A stretch of DNA of 64,000 nt. Source: Sorex araneus (Eukaryota; Chordata; Mammalia; Eulipotyphla; Soricidae). Position numbers and translations under genes: made by a program. Location of the stretch: assembly GCF_027595985.1 (NCBI RefSeq), contig NC_073303.1:324441679-324505678 (forward strand), given 5' to 3'. The notes beneath the pieces are model-generated. The model was not told the DNA's origin and searched no databases. It saw nothing but the letters and a program-made list of their open reading frames with translations. Shown piece by piece: positions 10,889 to 22,564 of this stretch (position 1 is its first letter; the number at the start of each line of letters is the position of its first letter).

Positions 10889-12989
10889 TATGGGCTATGT
10901 TCTCAAAGAATGCACTGTGTGATGTGTCTGTTGTGTGTTGGATGGTGCGGGAAAGGGGAAAGCATAGGTCCGTGTCCTGTGGGACTGTTGTGTGCAGGTT
11001 TTTATTGTCCTACTGTGCCTGGTACCCCCCAGCAGCGGCTGAGTGAATGGGGGTTTATGTCACGAAGCTGGACACCTTCCAGAGGAGAAAAGGGTGTGTG
11101 AGTGTCAGTTCCAGACAACTGCTCCTTAGTGATATGAGCCAATGGGGCTCTGCCTACAAGGCCACAGAAGCAGCCTATGTGTGGCACTTGATCCTCGGTG
11201 GCCTTTGAGGCAATGGCCTCCCACACTTTGTTATTTGTTCAACCTGTATTCATAAAGCATTTCTGATGTTATTTGGGGTGACTGCCTGGATGGGCAAGAA
11301 ACATCTAACTTGATTTCTTGTTATAGAGATGCTGAGCCCCAAGGTGCAATTTACCTCATCACAGCCTGTGGCAGTGCGCATGGCTCCAAATGCTGGGGGA
11401 CAGGAGCAGACAGTGGGGCCAGAATGGCTAGATCTCTGTGTCAAAGACTGTCCGGTCTCCAGAGACCTCCTTTGACCCCTCAGAGATCAGATGGGCTGCA
11501 AACTGCAGTGAGAGAATCCACAGCAGGGGGCTCATCACCTCAGAGCCTGGCTCTGTGGGGAGCTGTCACCACCAGGCCACCGATCTGTTCCTGCAGATGG
11601 GCCCCTGCAGTGTGGGCAGTCACCTCTCGATGGAGCCAGTCCGCTTGAGACAAGTCAGCCATTTCTGAGTGACAAGTGCCAACCCTGAGCCACACAGATG
11701 CCCCACGTGGATGACATGGAAAGAAGGAAAGGAGAACTTACGGCGTGAGGCAGGCCGGGCTAGATCCCCAAGGGGCGGTTAGTAAGACAGTTTGGTTCTG
11801 GACAGAACAGACAGAGAAAAGAAAAGCAAGTAGGTTGGAAAGTGCTTTGTACAAAAGAAGAACAGTCCAGGTGTCAAGTCAGTGAGTTGCTGGCAGTTCC
11901 AGGAAGGGTTCATAGGAGACGCATGAAGTTTCAACAAAGTCCAGGTACCATGGGCCGGTCCTCCTGGCTCCGGCTGAGTGCACAGAGGGCATCTGCCAGG
12001 CCACGCACACAGCTTCTACCATGCACAGTTGGTTCTCACTTCCCCAACACCCCATGGCCTGCACCACTGTGTCTGAACAGAGACCTTGAAACAACTGCTT
12101 TTAGTTACAACAACGGAGCAACCGCTGCTCACACTGAAAACTTTCCCTGTATTCAGCACTGAGACGAGGGAGGGAAGAACAACTGTGGCATTTTCTGCTG
12201 ATTCCGCAGCACTCCTGTCCACATTGATGCCTGGACGCTAGAACTTGGAGAGAGGGCAGGAGTCCAAAGCTGGTGGGAGGGAGGGAGCAAGGGAGGGGGT
12301 TATTCCTATGGGGCACGTTCCTGTGAGGGATCACCAATGTCACCCCTGGGTCTGTGTGTTCAAGTGCAGGTTTGGGGAGAGACTCCACAACAGGGTGTTT
12401 AGAACAGACTGGGAGATCAGAACAATGCTGGTGACCTTGAAGGAGACCTGGAACTCCTACAAAGCTGATGAGTGACAGGCTGGACACCACCTCCCCCCAG
12501 GACTAATATCCAAGTCTATATAAGTCAGGAATAATTCCTGGCACTGGAATTATTTGTCAGAAAAGGAAAACAAGAGCCTAAGATATTAAAAGGCTGACAA
12601 TGAATGCTCCGCCTAGGATACAATCCTCCTAACCCTCTTAGGCTTGGCCAATTGTCTTTTGATATCAAATGCAGTGAGAGAGAAGAAAATCTAAATTTAG
12701 ACATTTGAGAGAGGGCCAAAAGGGTGAGCCCAGCTCCATAGGGACCCAACCATTTTCATGTCTTAGTGCTACGCTCAGTCATCAAACCCTTTTCTTCATA
12801 TTATCTATATATTACTTACAGCATTCAGTTAGACACACAAGGCACCGTTTTTCTTTTGGTTCCTAAGCAAATTCTAGTTTGTCTAATAGAAATGGACTCC
12901 ACAGATACCATCAGTTAATGCTTTGGAACAAAGGTAGTATCAATGGATTCTTCCAGAGACACAAAAAGGCAGGGTACACGCATGTGCGG

Positions 12990-12991
<2 letters not shown>

Positions 12992-13041
<50 letters not shown>

Positions 13042-13046
13042 CACAG
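12992..13046. repeat. (CA)n microsatellite
   Basis: CA run with one CG interruption near the right end. Confidence 0.95.
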
Positions 13047-13696
13047 AAACCAGAAACAACTGCACTTGAACTCTTTCCACAGAAACCAGTCACTTACCTG
13101 AGGAATGGGTAACTGAAATCTGACACACTTTCCCCTGAGAACAGCTATTTCTATTTGTGCTCCTCAGAACAGCTCAAGGACCTACATCTCTGGAGTGATG
13201 TAGTTGACGCACAACCAGTATCAAATTATACCATAGAGCAGTGCCATTTCTGTAGGTTACTGCAATTTCACATGCTTTTAATTGCACTTGGTTCCAGATT
13301 TAAATTCTGTATTTTGAGTTAAATACTGCTCAGACAGACTGAAAAACTGCCCATCACTGATCCCTATTGAAAGGAATTGTGGGATTGAAGGTGGAGGAGG
13401 TCACAGGAATAAACATCTTCCCCTTCCCCATACTTGTGAGTTAGGGGCTGCCCAGGTCACAGGGGGAAGATGGAGCTGGCAACCGCAGGGGAAGATCTCT
13501 TTCCTCTCACTTCAGCAGCTGCTGAGAATGGCACTGGGTCTAGACCCCCGGTCCCTCCAGACCACTCACTCCCAAGCCTAAGTGAGATCATCGCTGGACA
13601 ATGCCTTTCTGTGGGCTCAAGCCCCCAGGCTGGCACTGCCACATTTCTCACCTCCAACAACACCATCCAGCCTTGTTTTATTTTGCCCATTTTTGA

Positions 13697-13845
13697 AGCA
13701 AAGAAAGAAAGAACTTTTGGGGGTGGGGTGGAGGTGGGGGAAGGATTGTATTGAGCCACCCCGGTCACACACAGGGAAACATGTAGTGCCTGGAATTGAA
13801 CCCAGGCCTCCAGTATGCAAAGCCTTCTACCCTGTGAGTGGCCTC
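13697..13845 (-). mobile_element. Possible degenerate SOR-type SINE
   Basis: GTGCCTGGAATTGAACCCAG and CAGTATGCAAAGCC recall the inverted body and head; heavily diverged. Confidence 0.4.
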
Positions 13846-14061
13846 TGGTGCTTAAGAGTGTATTCTCAGGTGGCATAGTGCCAATCCATCATGCATGGCT
13901 ATGCACTGGCAGGGAATTTAAAGTTGGCTGGTGAGTAATGTGAGCAGAGGCAAAATAACATGGGGCCACATGCTCTAGCATGTGCTGTGAAAGGGGATGG
14001 CCTTGATAATCACAGTGCATGAGGCGGGGGATTTGGAGCCCAACATTTGTCTTACATGGCT

Positions 14062-14219
14062 TTCTTGTTTGTTTTTGTTTATGGGCCACACGTGGCAGTG
14101 CTCAGGACTTACTCCAGGATCTGCACTCAGGAATCACTCCTGCTGGTGCTTGGGGGACCATATGGGATGCTGGGGACCCAACCCAGGTTGGCCTATGCAC
14201 TTTACTATCACTCTGACCC
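14062..14219 (-). mobile_element. SOR-type SINE
   Basis: TTGTTTATGGGCCACACG tail side, GTGCTCAGGACTTACTCCAG, GGGGACCATATGGGATGCTG; the head is shortened before TATCACTCTGACCC. Confidence 0.8.
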
Positions 14220-15014
14220 TTGTGTCTTACTTGGCCTGGACTCTCCGTGGTCACCAGGAGGGCCAGGCTTTGAGAGCTGAATGCTACACTGTCCTGAAGA
14301 CAACACTGGCACTCAGCTGGTCTAGGTGAGGCTCCTACTGTGACTTTCTATTATGTTTGGTTGGGCCTTTTCCAGCACCGTCTGATATTCTCCAGTAGGA
14401 AGGTTCACCTTGATGCCTGGTACTTCATCCCCCTTCCTCTCTCCGTCTGTTTGTCTCTCTCTTCCCCCTCTCCCCACCTCTCTGTCCTAGAACAAACATA
14501 GGTAGAGGACAGGCAAGGACAGAGTTCAGAAGACAGCCTGGCATGCCTAGAGCCTGTGTTTGTTCCTGGCACCACCCCATGGCCTCCAGCACTGCCAGGG
14601 AGTCTTCCCTCTGCAGAAATGCTTTTATTTGGCACTCTGGTGGTGGAGGCGCAAACTTCAAGTATAAATGAAGTATAAATCAACACTACTGTAAATCAGA
14701 AAAGATAAACTCTAGAGGGCAGATATATCCACAGGTAAAAGGCCCAGGCACATGGACAAGCATTAGTCACTCAGAACTGAGAAATTAGCCTGACTCAAAC
14801 CCTGAGCTACTTCTTCAAAAAAAAAAAGGCCAGTTTGGTGTCCTCAGATTACCGGGATGACAATGACACTTTCTTTAGACTAGGTTACGTCTGCTGTCCT
14901 GCCATCCCATTCTCCCTTAAAACCCACATCTCTGCCTGGCAGGAGTCTAGCCCCGGACAAGGGCGGCTGAGAGGAAAAGGCGGGTGCCCGGCGGGGCCCC
15001 TCGGCACTCATTAC

Positions 15015-16290
15015 CTCCATGGACCCTGGCTCGGCTCTAGCCGTTTCTGCGGTGTGGCTGTCACTGTTCAGACCCGGGACGCCGTGGGGGCCCTGTCTGC
15101 GCTCCTCCCTTAAGGCATGCTCCAACAGCTTCTTATTGAGGATGCGAGCCACGTTCTCGGCCAGCGTGTAGCCGGGCGGCGCTGACAGGTCCTGGCGCAC
15201 GGGCGCGGCCTCCCCGCCGTCCTCCCGCGGGTCTGGGCCGGGGCCCCGGGGGCTGGGCGAGCGGCCCCGGGAGCCGGCGTCGGGGCTGGGCTGCGCGCGG
15301 GGCTCGGCCGAGCGCGAGCGGCAGGCGTTGCGCGCGCCCTTCGGGAAGGGCTCGGGGCTGGGCCCGACGATGGTGAAGAGGCTGGAGAGGCCATCACCGA
15401 TGGCCGAGTGCACCGGGCTCTCGCGCGTGGTGGTGGAGCGCGCCCAGGCCGAGCCCTGCGTGGTCCTGGCGGCTGGCTCGGCCCTGGGCGGCGGCCTCCG
15501 CGGCAGCTTCGGGGAGCAGCAGGCGCGCTCGAACCTGGCTGACCCCTTGTCGCTGGGCGCCGGCGGCCGGGCCCTGGGCCCCCGCGACGGGGATGAGGCG
15601 GGCGTGTTCCCGGGCCCCGGTCTGGCCGCGCTGCCCCGCGCTGCCTCGGTCTGCAGCCCCACGCTGACGCGCGCCGCTGGCGGCCCTGCCGTCTGGCACG
15701 CCGTGTCCCTGCGCTGCGGCCTGGCCGAGAAGGCCACCTCCTTCATGTCGTCACTCAGGTTCCTGGACATCTGCAGGCCGTGCAGGGGTGCAGCGAAGGC
15801 TAGCGGGGCGCAGCGGGGCCCGTCCCGGGGCTGTCTGCGGGGGGTGCCGGGCCAGCGGCCGACCCCATGCTCCGAGGGGTTGCCCTGCGCCCTGCCTGGG
15901 GCCGGCTCCGGAGGGCCCGCCACGCTGTCCACCCTGCGCACGGCGGGCGGGCTGTGCAGCACTCGCACCCCCGACGGCTCGGCGCGGACGTGGCTCCGCA
16001 GCGCGGGCCTCTGGCAGTGCTCCGGGCTGGTCATGGTGTCCGTGGTCATGGTGATGCTCGTGGTGAGGTACCAGGTGGCGTCTGCGCTGCTCTCACGCCC
16101 CGCCTCCCCCCGAGCGGTCCTCTCGCCCCAGGCCCTGGGCTGGAACTCCTCGATGTACTTGAGGTCATCGGGGGACAGGGGAGGAGTAATGTCCTCTCTG
16201 CTGCTGCTCGCCGGCCGACCGGTCTCCGGCAGGAAGGGAGAGACGTCCATCAGGCGCTGGAACTCGGACATGGAGGACACAGACACAGCC
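15015..16290 (-). CDS. MTCL1: MTCL1 large C-terminal exon, 425 full codons, basic and Ser/Arg/Pro-rich
   Basis: This 1276-nt exon starts with the third base of an Arg codon (phase 2), then [20 protein letters not shown], and ends ARAEPGSME before GTAATG. Conserved landmarks in order, with rough exon residues: [15 protein letters not shown] (36), [19 protein letters not shown] (75), [13 protein letters not shown] (111), [14 protein letters not shown] (175), DTACQT and VSVGLQTEA (195-216), [20 protein letters not shown] (281), CRSRSAEP and RGRSPSPRG (324-349), and [20 protein letters not shown] (370). In the family the C-terminal region binds and stabilises microtubules; the basic Arg/Ser stretch fits that role. 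The exon is extremely GC- and CpG-rich and shorter than I remember for human, lacking several linkers. Long open frames on the opposite strand are GC shadows. Confidence 0.96.
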
Positions 16291-17345
16291 CTGGAAAGGC
16301 AAGAGAGCAGTGGTCAGCGGCTACCACCCCAATGCCGCCCCGCCCAGCTCCCTGCGACGTTCTGGCCGCTCCGCAGCATCCCTCTGGGTGTGCATGGGCT
16401 TCTGTGACCCAGCATCGGCTCAGGGACGGGAGAGAAACCACCTTATACTGTGGGAACAAGTGGAAGGCCCGGCTTTAAGGCAACTGTAATTGCGCTGCAA
16501 ACCCACTGGAGCGAGGACACAGCTTGGTGTAGCCTGTGGCTGCTTGGCCGAGGCCCTTCAGCTGCTGCTGAACATCTGGTTCCCAATCTGCTGGGAGTTT
16601 CCCCAGTTGCAGGCAACATGGCATCCGGTGTAGACACCGGAGACCTGGACCAGAGCTTACCGCAGTGGGGAAGCCAGAGAGCACACTGCAACAGATCAAT
16701 GCCTTCACAGTCTTTTGGTCAACTGACAGAATCTATAGGTGGCCCGCTCTACCTCTGAAGGCAAATGGGAGATGGAGTTGTAGGCAAAGGGATATGCAAT
16801 CAAGCTGGCAAGTTATTCCCCCAATGCTATCTCAAGCCGAAATTCCATGGAGTCCTGTCCAAATCTTCTACTAGGTCTCAGCTCTTGTCCTCTCTTACCC
16901 ATACACTCTGTTCGTGCCAGGCACCCACTCTGTTCCATGCAGGGGGTGAAGCTAGGGGAGTTAAAGCAGTAGCCAATATGGGATGGGCGGTGGCCCAAAG
17001 CATTACTTGGAAGTAGATTTATTAATATACTAAACTTTAGTTCATATCTCTAAGTTTCATTTTTCAAACTTAGAGTACTTCATTGTAAAAACTTTGTAGG
17101 TGAGATCTAAGCAGGTGCATACCTGAGTATTTGCTGATAGAGAAAAAATTATGACTGATCTGTAAGATTTAAAAATATTTTGCATGAAAATATTAGACAA
17201 ACATATGGAACATGGATTTTAAGATCTTTTCATATTGTTCAGAGGGAAGTTGAAATATTGATTTTGTCAATCCAAATATTTGTATAAAAATATAAGTATA
17301 AACATTGAAAGTAGGAAAGTAAAATAATTGTCTCTTTTTAAACAT

Positions 17346-17516
17346 TTTTTTTTGTTTTGTTTTGGGGGCCACACCTCCTGGTGCTTAGAGCTTCTCCTGG
17401 CTCTGCACTCAGGGATTACACCTGACAGGCTTGGGGGACCATATGGGATACTGGGAATCAAACTCAGGTCAGACATGTGCAAGGCAAAGCCCTAACTGCT
17501 GAACTATCACTCCAAC
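17346..17516 (-). mobile_element. SOR-type SINE, left arm of an inverted pair
   Basis: TTTTGTTTTGGGGGCCACAC tail, GGGGACCATATGGGATACTG, head CAAGGCAAAGCCCTAACTGC and CTATCACTCCA. Confidence 0.85.
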
Positions 17517-17559
17517 TAATCTTTTAAAAACTTTTAAACTTTTAAAAATTGAGGTGCAT

Positions 17560-17729
17560 GGGGCTGGAGTGATAGCACGCCGGGTAGGGTGTTTGCCCTG
17601 CATGCGGCTGACCCAGGTTCGATTCCCAGCATCCCATATGGTCCCCTGAGCACCACCAGGAGTGATTCCTGATTGCAAAGCCAGGAATAACTCCTGAGCA
17701 TCTCTGGGTGTGACCCCCAAAAGAAAAAT
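17560..17729 (+). mobile_element. SOR-type SINE, right arm of an inverted pair
   Basis: GGGCTGGAGTGATAGCACGC head, GGTTCGATTCCCAGCATCCC, GTGTGACCCCCAAAAG tail. Flanked by a near-perfect duplication (17546-17557 AAATTGAGGTGC; 17730-17741 AAATTGATGTGC). Confidence 0.9.
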
Positions 17730-18989
17730 AAATTGATGTGCTGTGATAAATTAATATTTTAAATTCGACATGATTATCTGTTTGCCTCTAAGACACCTGG
17801 AGGTCCTGTACAATGTGCTGGAAGTTCTAGCACATGGAGTCATGAGGCTGTGGTGCTGAGCAGTTGTGGTGAGTATTCCCTGTGTAGGAGGCAGGCCCAG
17901 GATGGCCGTGCTGACAGGTCAGCCCCAGAACCTCTCCGGTGGGGTAGCAGAGAGAAAAGAGGCATATAGAGCATTGTTGCTGCTGACAAATCACCCTCTC
18001 CAAGGTTGATCTGCCATCCTAAAGGCTTACACTAGCCTGGGCTTTCAGAAGGCTCCAGATAAAACCCACTGGCCACTCCACCATGGTGCCATTAATGACA
18101 GTGAAGCCAGATTGGGGTTCATGTTCCCATAGACGGATCCTCACATGGCTCTCACCTCAGGGCTAATTGCTTTTGTCACCAGGAGGCAAAAAAAAAAAAA
18201 AGCAGGTGTTTATCAGCAATACTGTGGGCATCTCATCTCATTTCCCTTTAGGGGTAAAAGATTCTTTTGTTGTTATTAGGAATGATCTACAAACCACCAA
18301 TGGTCATCTGAATTACAGAGAACTGGTAACGGCCAGCGCTAGGACTGAAAGGAAACAGGATGATTTTCCTGCTGTTGCCTCTGGACTTGTGGGATGAAGT
18401 GGCAGCTCCAGAACCTCATTCTCAGGGGAGGAAAGGGGGCTCTGTGGACACAGAAAGCCCCAATCTGTCACATTTCCAGCATGCAGCTGTCCGTATCTGC
18501 CTTATCTGTTCATGGAAGAAATGGTTCCAGCGTTCAGTTGGAGGCACCAGGCAGGGATGCTGTTCCTCCGGAACCTCTTTTCATTGTCAGAGACCACATG
18601 CATGCAGGAAGGAGAAGCAGCCCAGAGGGAAACAAAGCAATGCTGACTCAAACCACAGCATGTGGGACAACAGGCAGGTGCTGGAAGATGTGGAGAAGGG
18701 ACTCCCGGCATTGCCACATGCCCAGGGAAGGCAGCAACGACCAGGGCACAGGTGTGCTCCTACTTTGGACAGTTTGGTAATTTAAATTTTACCAGAGTGG
18801 ATTCCTTTGGGAATGGAGAAAGGATCAATCAAAATAATGTACAGGGAGGAAATGGCAAGTTGATGGCTTGGGCAGTAAAGGGGCTCACTACAAGTCCTCA
18901 TGGGATGACCGAGAAAGAAGGCAGGAGAAAAGAAGCAAACAGCTGAAACCTGGGTGGGTGCATTGCTTGATGTGTATCAACACACCAAA

Positions 18990-19110
18990 CCTGTGAACAA
19001 GTCGAAATACCTCCTGTTTACAGATGGGGAAACTGAGGCACAAAGTGGTCATATAACTCAGAATGGACACAGGGCCAACCTCAGGTGGATGTAGACCTGA
19101 AGCAAGGCTG
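18990..19110 (+). mobile_element. MIR
   Basis: TTTACAGATGGGGAAACTGA followed by GGCACAAAGTGGTC is the signature MIR core. Confidence 0.7.
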
Positions 19111-19566
19111 TTTGAGTCTAGAGTGGTGCTCCCCTGGGCACTTCCTGCCTGTGTGAGGCTGGGATGTGGAGGGCAGGGATATAATAGAGGGAATTCTAGG
19201 TGTGGGAGGCAACTGATTAGTGGCAAGTGGACAGAAGACAGGAGCTCACGGGCTCCATGTTAAAGAAAATCAGAGATGAGAAGATCTGAGAACAGTGACT
19301 TGTTCTCAGAAGAAATTCCATGTGGTGGAAAAAGTATCTATTTATTTCTCAAATAAAAGGTAGGTGTGAGCCAGCAGAGGGATATGTGGAAAATCTCTAT
19401 CCTTTACACTCAGTTGTGTATTTTTAATGATTAAACTGAAACAAATGTAGTTCTGTCTGACTTATTCAGACATAGCTTTTCATACATCTGAACTAAAATG
19501 GGGTTAGTAATTAATAGCAACAATTTTTACATTTACTTCAGTAATTACTACCGAGAAAGCCAGAAA

Positions 19567-19738
19567 GAGAACTTGATGTCAAGAGCACAAGCTTCGCATG
19601 AGGGAAGCCTGGGTTCAATCCCCAGTACCACATGGTCACCTGAGCACTGTTAGGAATGGGTCCTAAGCAGGAACTTGGGAATAGTCCCTGAGCATTGCAA
19701 GGTATCGTCCAACAACACCCTACCCCCCACCAAAATAG
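19567..19738 (+). mobile_element. Degenerate SOR-type SINE
   Basis: CCTGGGTTCAATCCCCAGTA, CACCTGAGCACTGTTAGGAA and GTCCCTGAGCATTGC. Confidence 0.6.
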
Positions 19739-19800
19739 GATTGCTACTGAGCAATAGTTTAATAAATTTCCCTAGAAGGGGTTTATCATCATTATTAATT

Positions 19801-19952
19801 GTTTTGGGGGTCACTGCTAGAATTGTTTGAAGACTACTCATGGTTCAGTGCTCAGGGTTGGTCCTAGTGGTGCTCAGGGACCAGATAACACCAATGGTCA
19901 AATCCTGGTCTCCTGAATGCAAAGCTGTGCTCCATCTTCTGAGCTATTTCTT
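19801..19952 (-). mobile_element. Degenerate SOR-type SINE
   Basis: TTTTGGGGGTCACTGCTAGA, TGGTGCTCAGGGACCAGATA and CCTGAATGCAAAGCTGTG. Confidence 0.55.
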
Positions 19953-20230
19953 TTAAATATATAAAATATATTTAATATAATTAATATATAGAGCTTTTAA
20001 ATATATATAAAATATATAAAATGCCTCAAATATTATCACTATGAAATTTTTCCAGACTCTAAATAAAACAGAGCAGTTTCTGTGCACTTTTCAAAACCAC
20101 TTAACACAATAACTCTTGGCCCTACACAATGCACGTACAATCACAACAGCAAGTTCTAACCACAATACAACACATGAGGACACAGGAATGACCTCTCTGT
20201 TGCTACTACTAAGAAACACCTTATTGATGT

Positions 20231-20278
20231 AATAATAATAATAATAATAACAATAATAATAATAATAATAATAATAAA
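20231..20278. repeat. (TAA)n microsatellite
   Basis: AATAAT run with one CAA interruption. Confidence 0.9.
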
Positions 20279-20415
20279 GCAACTCCTTATCAGAAGTCTT
20301 AAAGTATTTTGAAAAGAGTAATGCAATAGACTACAGTAGCAAAATGTGCCAAGAGGTTAAGACCAAGAGTTTTCCATTTCAATAGCCAACTATTATTTTC
20401 ATCTATCTTACTTAC

Positions 20416-20447
20416 CTTTGAAGATTTCCCTTGTGATGTTCTTCTTC
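20416..20447 (-). CDS. MTCL1: MTCL1 32-nt microexon
   Basis: This exon is only 32 nt long and encodes EEEHHKGNLQ plus the first two bases (AG) of an Arg codon completed by the G that opens the next exon. The acceptor is TTTTTCTTATAG and the donor AAG/GTAAGT, both near consensus. The human protein has EEENHKGNLQRAVSVSS here, so the peptide and junctions fit. It is the only exon in the window whose length is not a multiple of three. Skipping it would shift the frame in the last large exon, with a stop after 41 codons (TGA at 16167-16165). Confidence 0.9.
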
Positions 20448-20804
20448 CTATAAGAAAAACATAAGCATTATCTGAGTAAATGACTTCAGACTGCTCGGGA
20501 GCTTTCCGAGTACTAACTGATCAGCTCTGCTCTTCTGCCGGGAAGAAACACCCTGTGAAACGTCTAAGGAGGTCAGATTTTGGTCAGGAGCTGTTACTGC
20601 AACTAAGTCCTTTGAAGTATGATAATAAAACCTGAACCCACGGCATGATGAGGGGCTGGAGCCTCCGCAGTCAGGAAGTAGCCAACTGAAGTGAGAAAAA
20701 CCAGTCCTGAACATGGCTGGGAGGAAGCATGTGTCCTCTTCAAAGGACTAAGAATATGAATTTCAAAGCCAGTTTTTCTAATGGCACCAGTGAATACGGC
20801 TCTT

Positions 20805-20806
<2 letters not shown>

Positions 20807-20901
<95 letters not shown>

Positions 20902-20937
20902 GACAGACAGAGAGACAGAGACAGAGAGAAACAAGAG
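20807..20937. repeat. (GT)n(GA)n compound microsatellite
   Basis: GT run passing directly into GA, then GACAGACA variants. Confidence 0.95.
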
Positions 20938-21533
20938 ACAGAGACATGGGTAGGGGGGAGTGCAGGTGAGGTGAGAGAGTGTGTTAGAAGACCGATGTCC
21001 CTCGATTCCTGGGTCACTATAGTAGGTGGAGTCACATATTTGGGTATGAGGGCTTTCTTGGTTTTTAAACACTGCCATTGAGAACTGGCAGCAAAGTGCC
21101 AGTGACTTCCCCTAAAGGCTGAGTGCTATGTGTTGGCAGACAGTGCAGTGAAGACAAACTTGTCTTTAGAATAAATGTTCTTGTACTGATGAGGTCTTGA
21201 AGGAGGAGCCAGAAGCCACCCAAGTCTGTGTGATGTGTGTCCCCCTGCAGGCCAAGAGGGGCTGGAATAACACCTTCCCATGTGCTCGCCACTGGTTTGG
21301 ACTATTGCAGAGCTGGGGACAGTATCTTCCTGCTCACATTTTCTCTCTACTGTGAGCCAGAGATCAAATGAGGCTGAGTACATGGGAAGCACCATCAGGT
21401 GTGTACAGGTGTGTATGGACAAGGCCTTGATTTCACTGACAGCTCAGAGAAGTAGAACTGCCCTGTATTTCAACATTCTTGAATGGGAACATTTTGTGTC
21501 AGTGAAATGTATGTTGGTGAAAAGGACGGCTGT

Positions 21534-21698
21534 TCTGGGGAGGTGGGGGCGGTGGGGGAAGGTATACTGTGATTCTTGGTGGTAGAATATGTGCACTGGT
21601 GAAGGGATGGGTGTTCGAGCATTGTATAACTGGGACTTAAACCTGAAAGCTTTGTAACTTTCCACATGGTGATTCAATAAAAGAATAAATTAAAAAAA
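21534..21698 (+). mobile_element. 5'-truncated L1-like insertion with target-site duplication
   Basis: The element ends TGATTCAATAAAAGAATAAA and an A-tail. AAAAGGACGGCTGT flanks it on both sides (21520-21533 and 21699-21712). The internal GGTATACTGTGATTCTTGGT and CATTGTATAACTGG regions resemble the ends at 23600-23690 and 49770-49860. Confidence 0.8.
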
Positions 21699-22564
21699 AA
21701 AAGGACGGCTGTCACCCATATCTAACCTCTCACCGTCCTGAAAATAACTAGGAGAGGGGTTCATGAAAGTCATCATCACAAATAAAAAGTATAATTCTGC
21801 GTGGTTTTATACTTAACTGTGGAGATCATATATTGTGAAATATCTATCTATAGCCAGTCATTATGCTGTACACTGACTAATATAAGGCTACATGTCTGTT
21901 AGCATTCAATAAAAAGAGGTAAAATAATGATTAAATCAATTTATAAGTAACGATCCCTAAAATCAGTTTTTAAAATCCAGGTTTAAGAAAGGAGTAAATA
22001 GAAAACACTGTAACATGAAAATGTCAGTAAAGGGGCCAGTTGCCCTGTCATATGTACAGTTTCTAAGCACTGGATTTCCCTGCTCTGTACCAAATAAGAT
22101 ATTTATAGCATATCACTAGTGAGTGATAAGTACTACGATAACTTGATTGGGCCACTTAAGCTCCTGCTACTTCTTAATGTTAGGTAATTTCTTTCAAACG
22201 ATATTTTTTGGTTATTAATAAGTTTTCCTGACTCAAAAACACTGCTATAATTTTAAGAGAAACTCAAGATCTACTTTGCCCAGAATTTCCATTAAAGTGT
22301 TTTGTGTTGGACATGTCCACTGGTGAGGCCTTTTCTTTTGAGTCCTGTATTTCTCAATGCCAGACAAGGAGGGCAAAGTGAAAGAGATCACAAGGGCACA
22401 CTTGTCTGAGGTCGGGGCACCAACAAAATTCTTGGTATTGTGAAAACTGGAGTTCTACTCAATACAGAGATGACCATACATGTAGCTCTGAAACCCGAGA
22501 GGTAAGCGTTGGATGTCTTAGGACCCTTTGTGTTTTCCAATGAGAAACCCAGGGAGAAACCCAC

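Larger units (their letters stand above)
8018..13690. other. SINE-free stretch 3' of the last recognised MTCL1 exon
   Basis: More than 5 kb with no SOR-type SINE, unusual for this window. It contains only microsatellites ((TG)n at 9120 and 10850, (CA)n at 12992, a C-run at 9541-9552). Several short open frames exist but none shows recognisable protein features or convincing splice sites. Part of it may be conserved non-coding DNA or hold the unrecognised terminal exon and 3' UTR of MTCL1. Confidence 0.4.
16291..20415 (-). other. MTCL1 intron (4125 nt)
   Basis: Holds an inverted SINE pair (17346-17516 and 17560-17729), a second older pair (19567-19738, 19801-19952), a MIR (18990-19110), AT-rich sequence near 19960-20020 and a (TAA)n tract (20231-20278). 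16291-17345 and 17742-18989 hold nothing recognised. Confidence 0.6.
20448..22564 (-). other. MTCL1 intron (2117 nt)
   Basis: Holds the compound (GT)n(GA)n microsatellite (20807-20937) and a short L1-like 3' end with target-site duplication (21534-21698). 20938-21519 and 21713-22564 show nothing recognised. Confidence 0.6.

Noticed and set aside
12016..12222. Minus-strand segment with a good acceptor (CTCTGTTCAG near 12075) as the missing last MTCL1 exon
   Set aside because: The peptide after the acceptor does not match the C-terminal end I remember for MTCL1 and the frame runs on without support; not convincing.
15328..16407. 359-residue plus-strand open frame (and a 203-residue one at 15867-16478)
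   Set aside because: Antisense shadow of the GC-rich MTCL1 exon; GC-rich DNA rarely contains stops, and the peptide has no recognisable features.
20740..21078. Low-complexity Ser/Leu and Thr/His frames on both strands
   Set aside because: Translations of the (GT)n(GA)n microsatellite.
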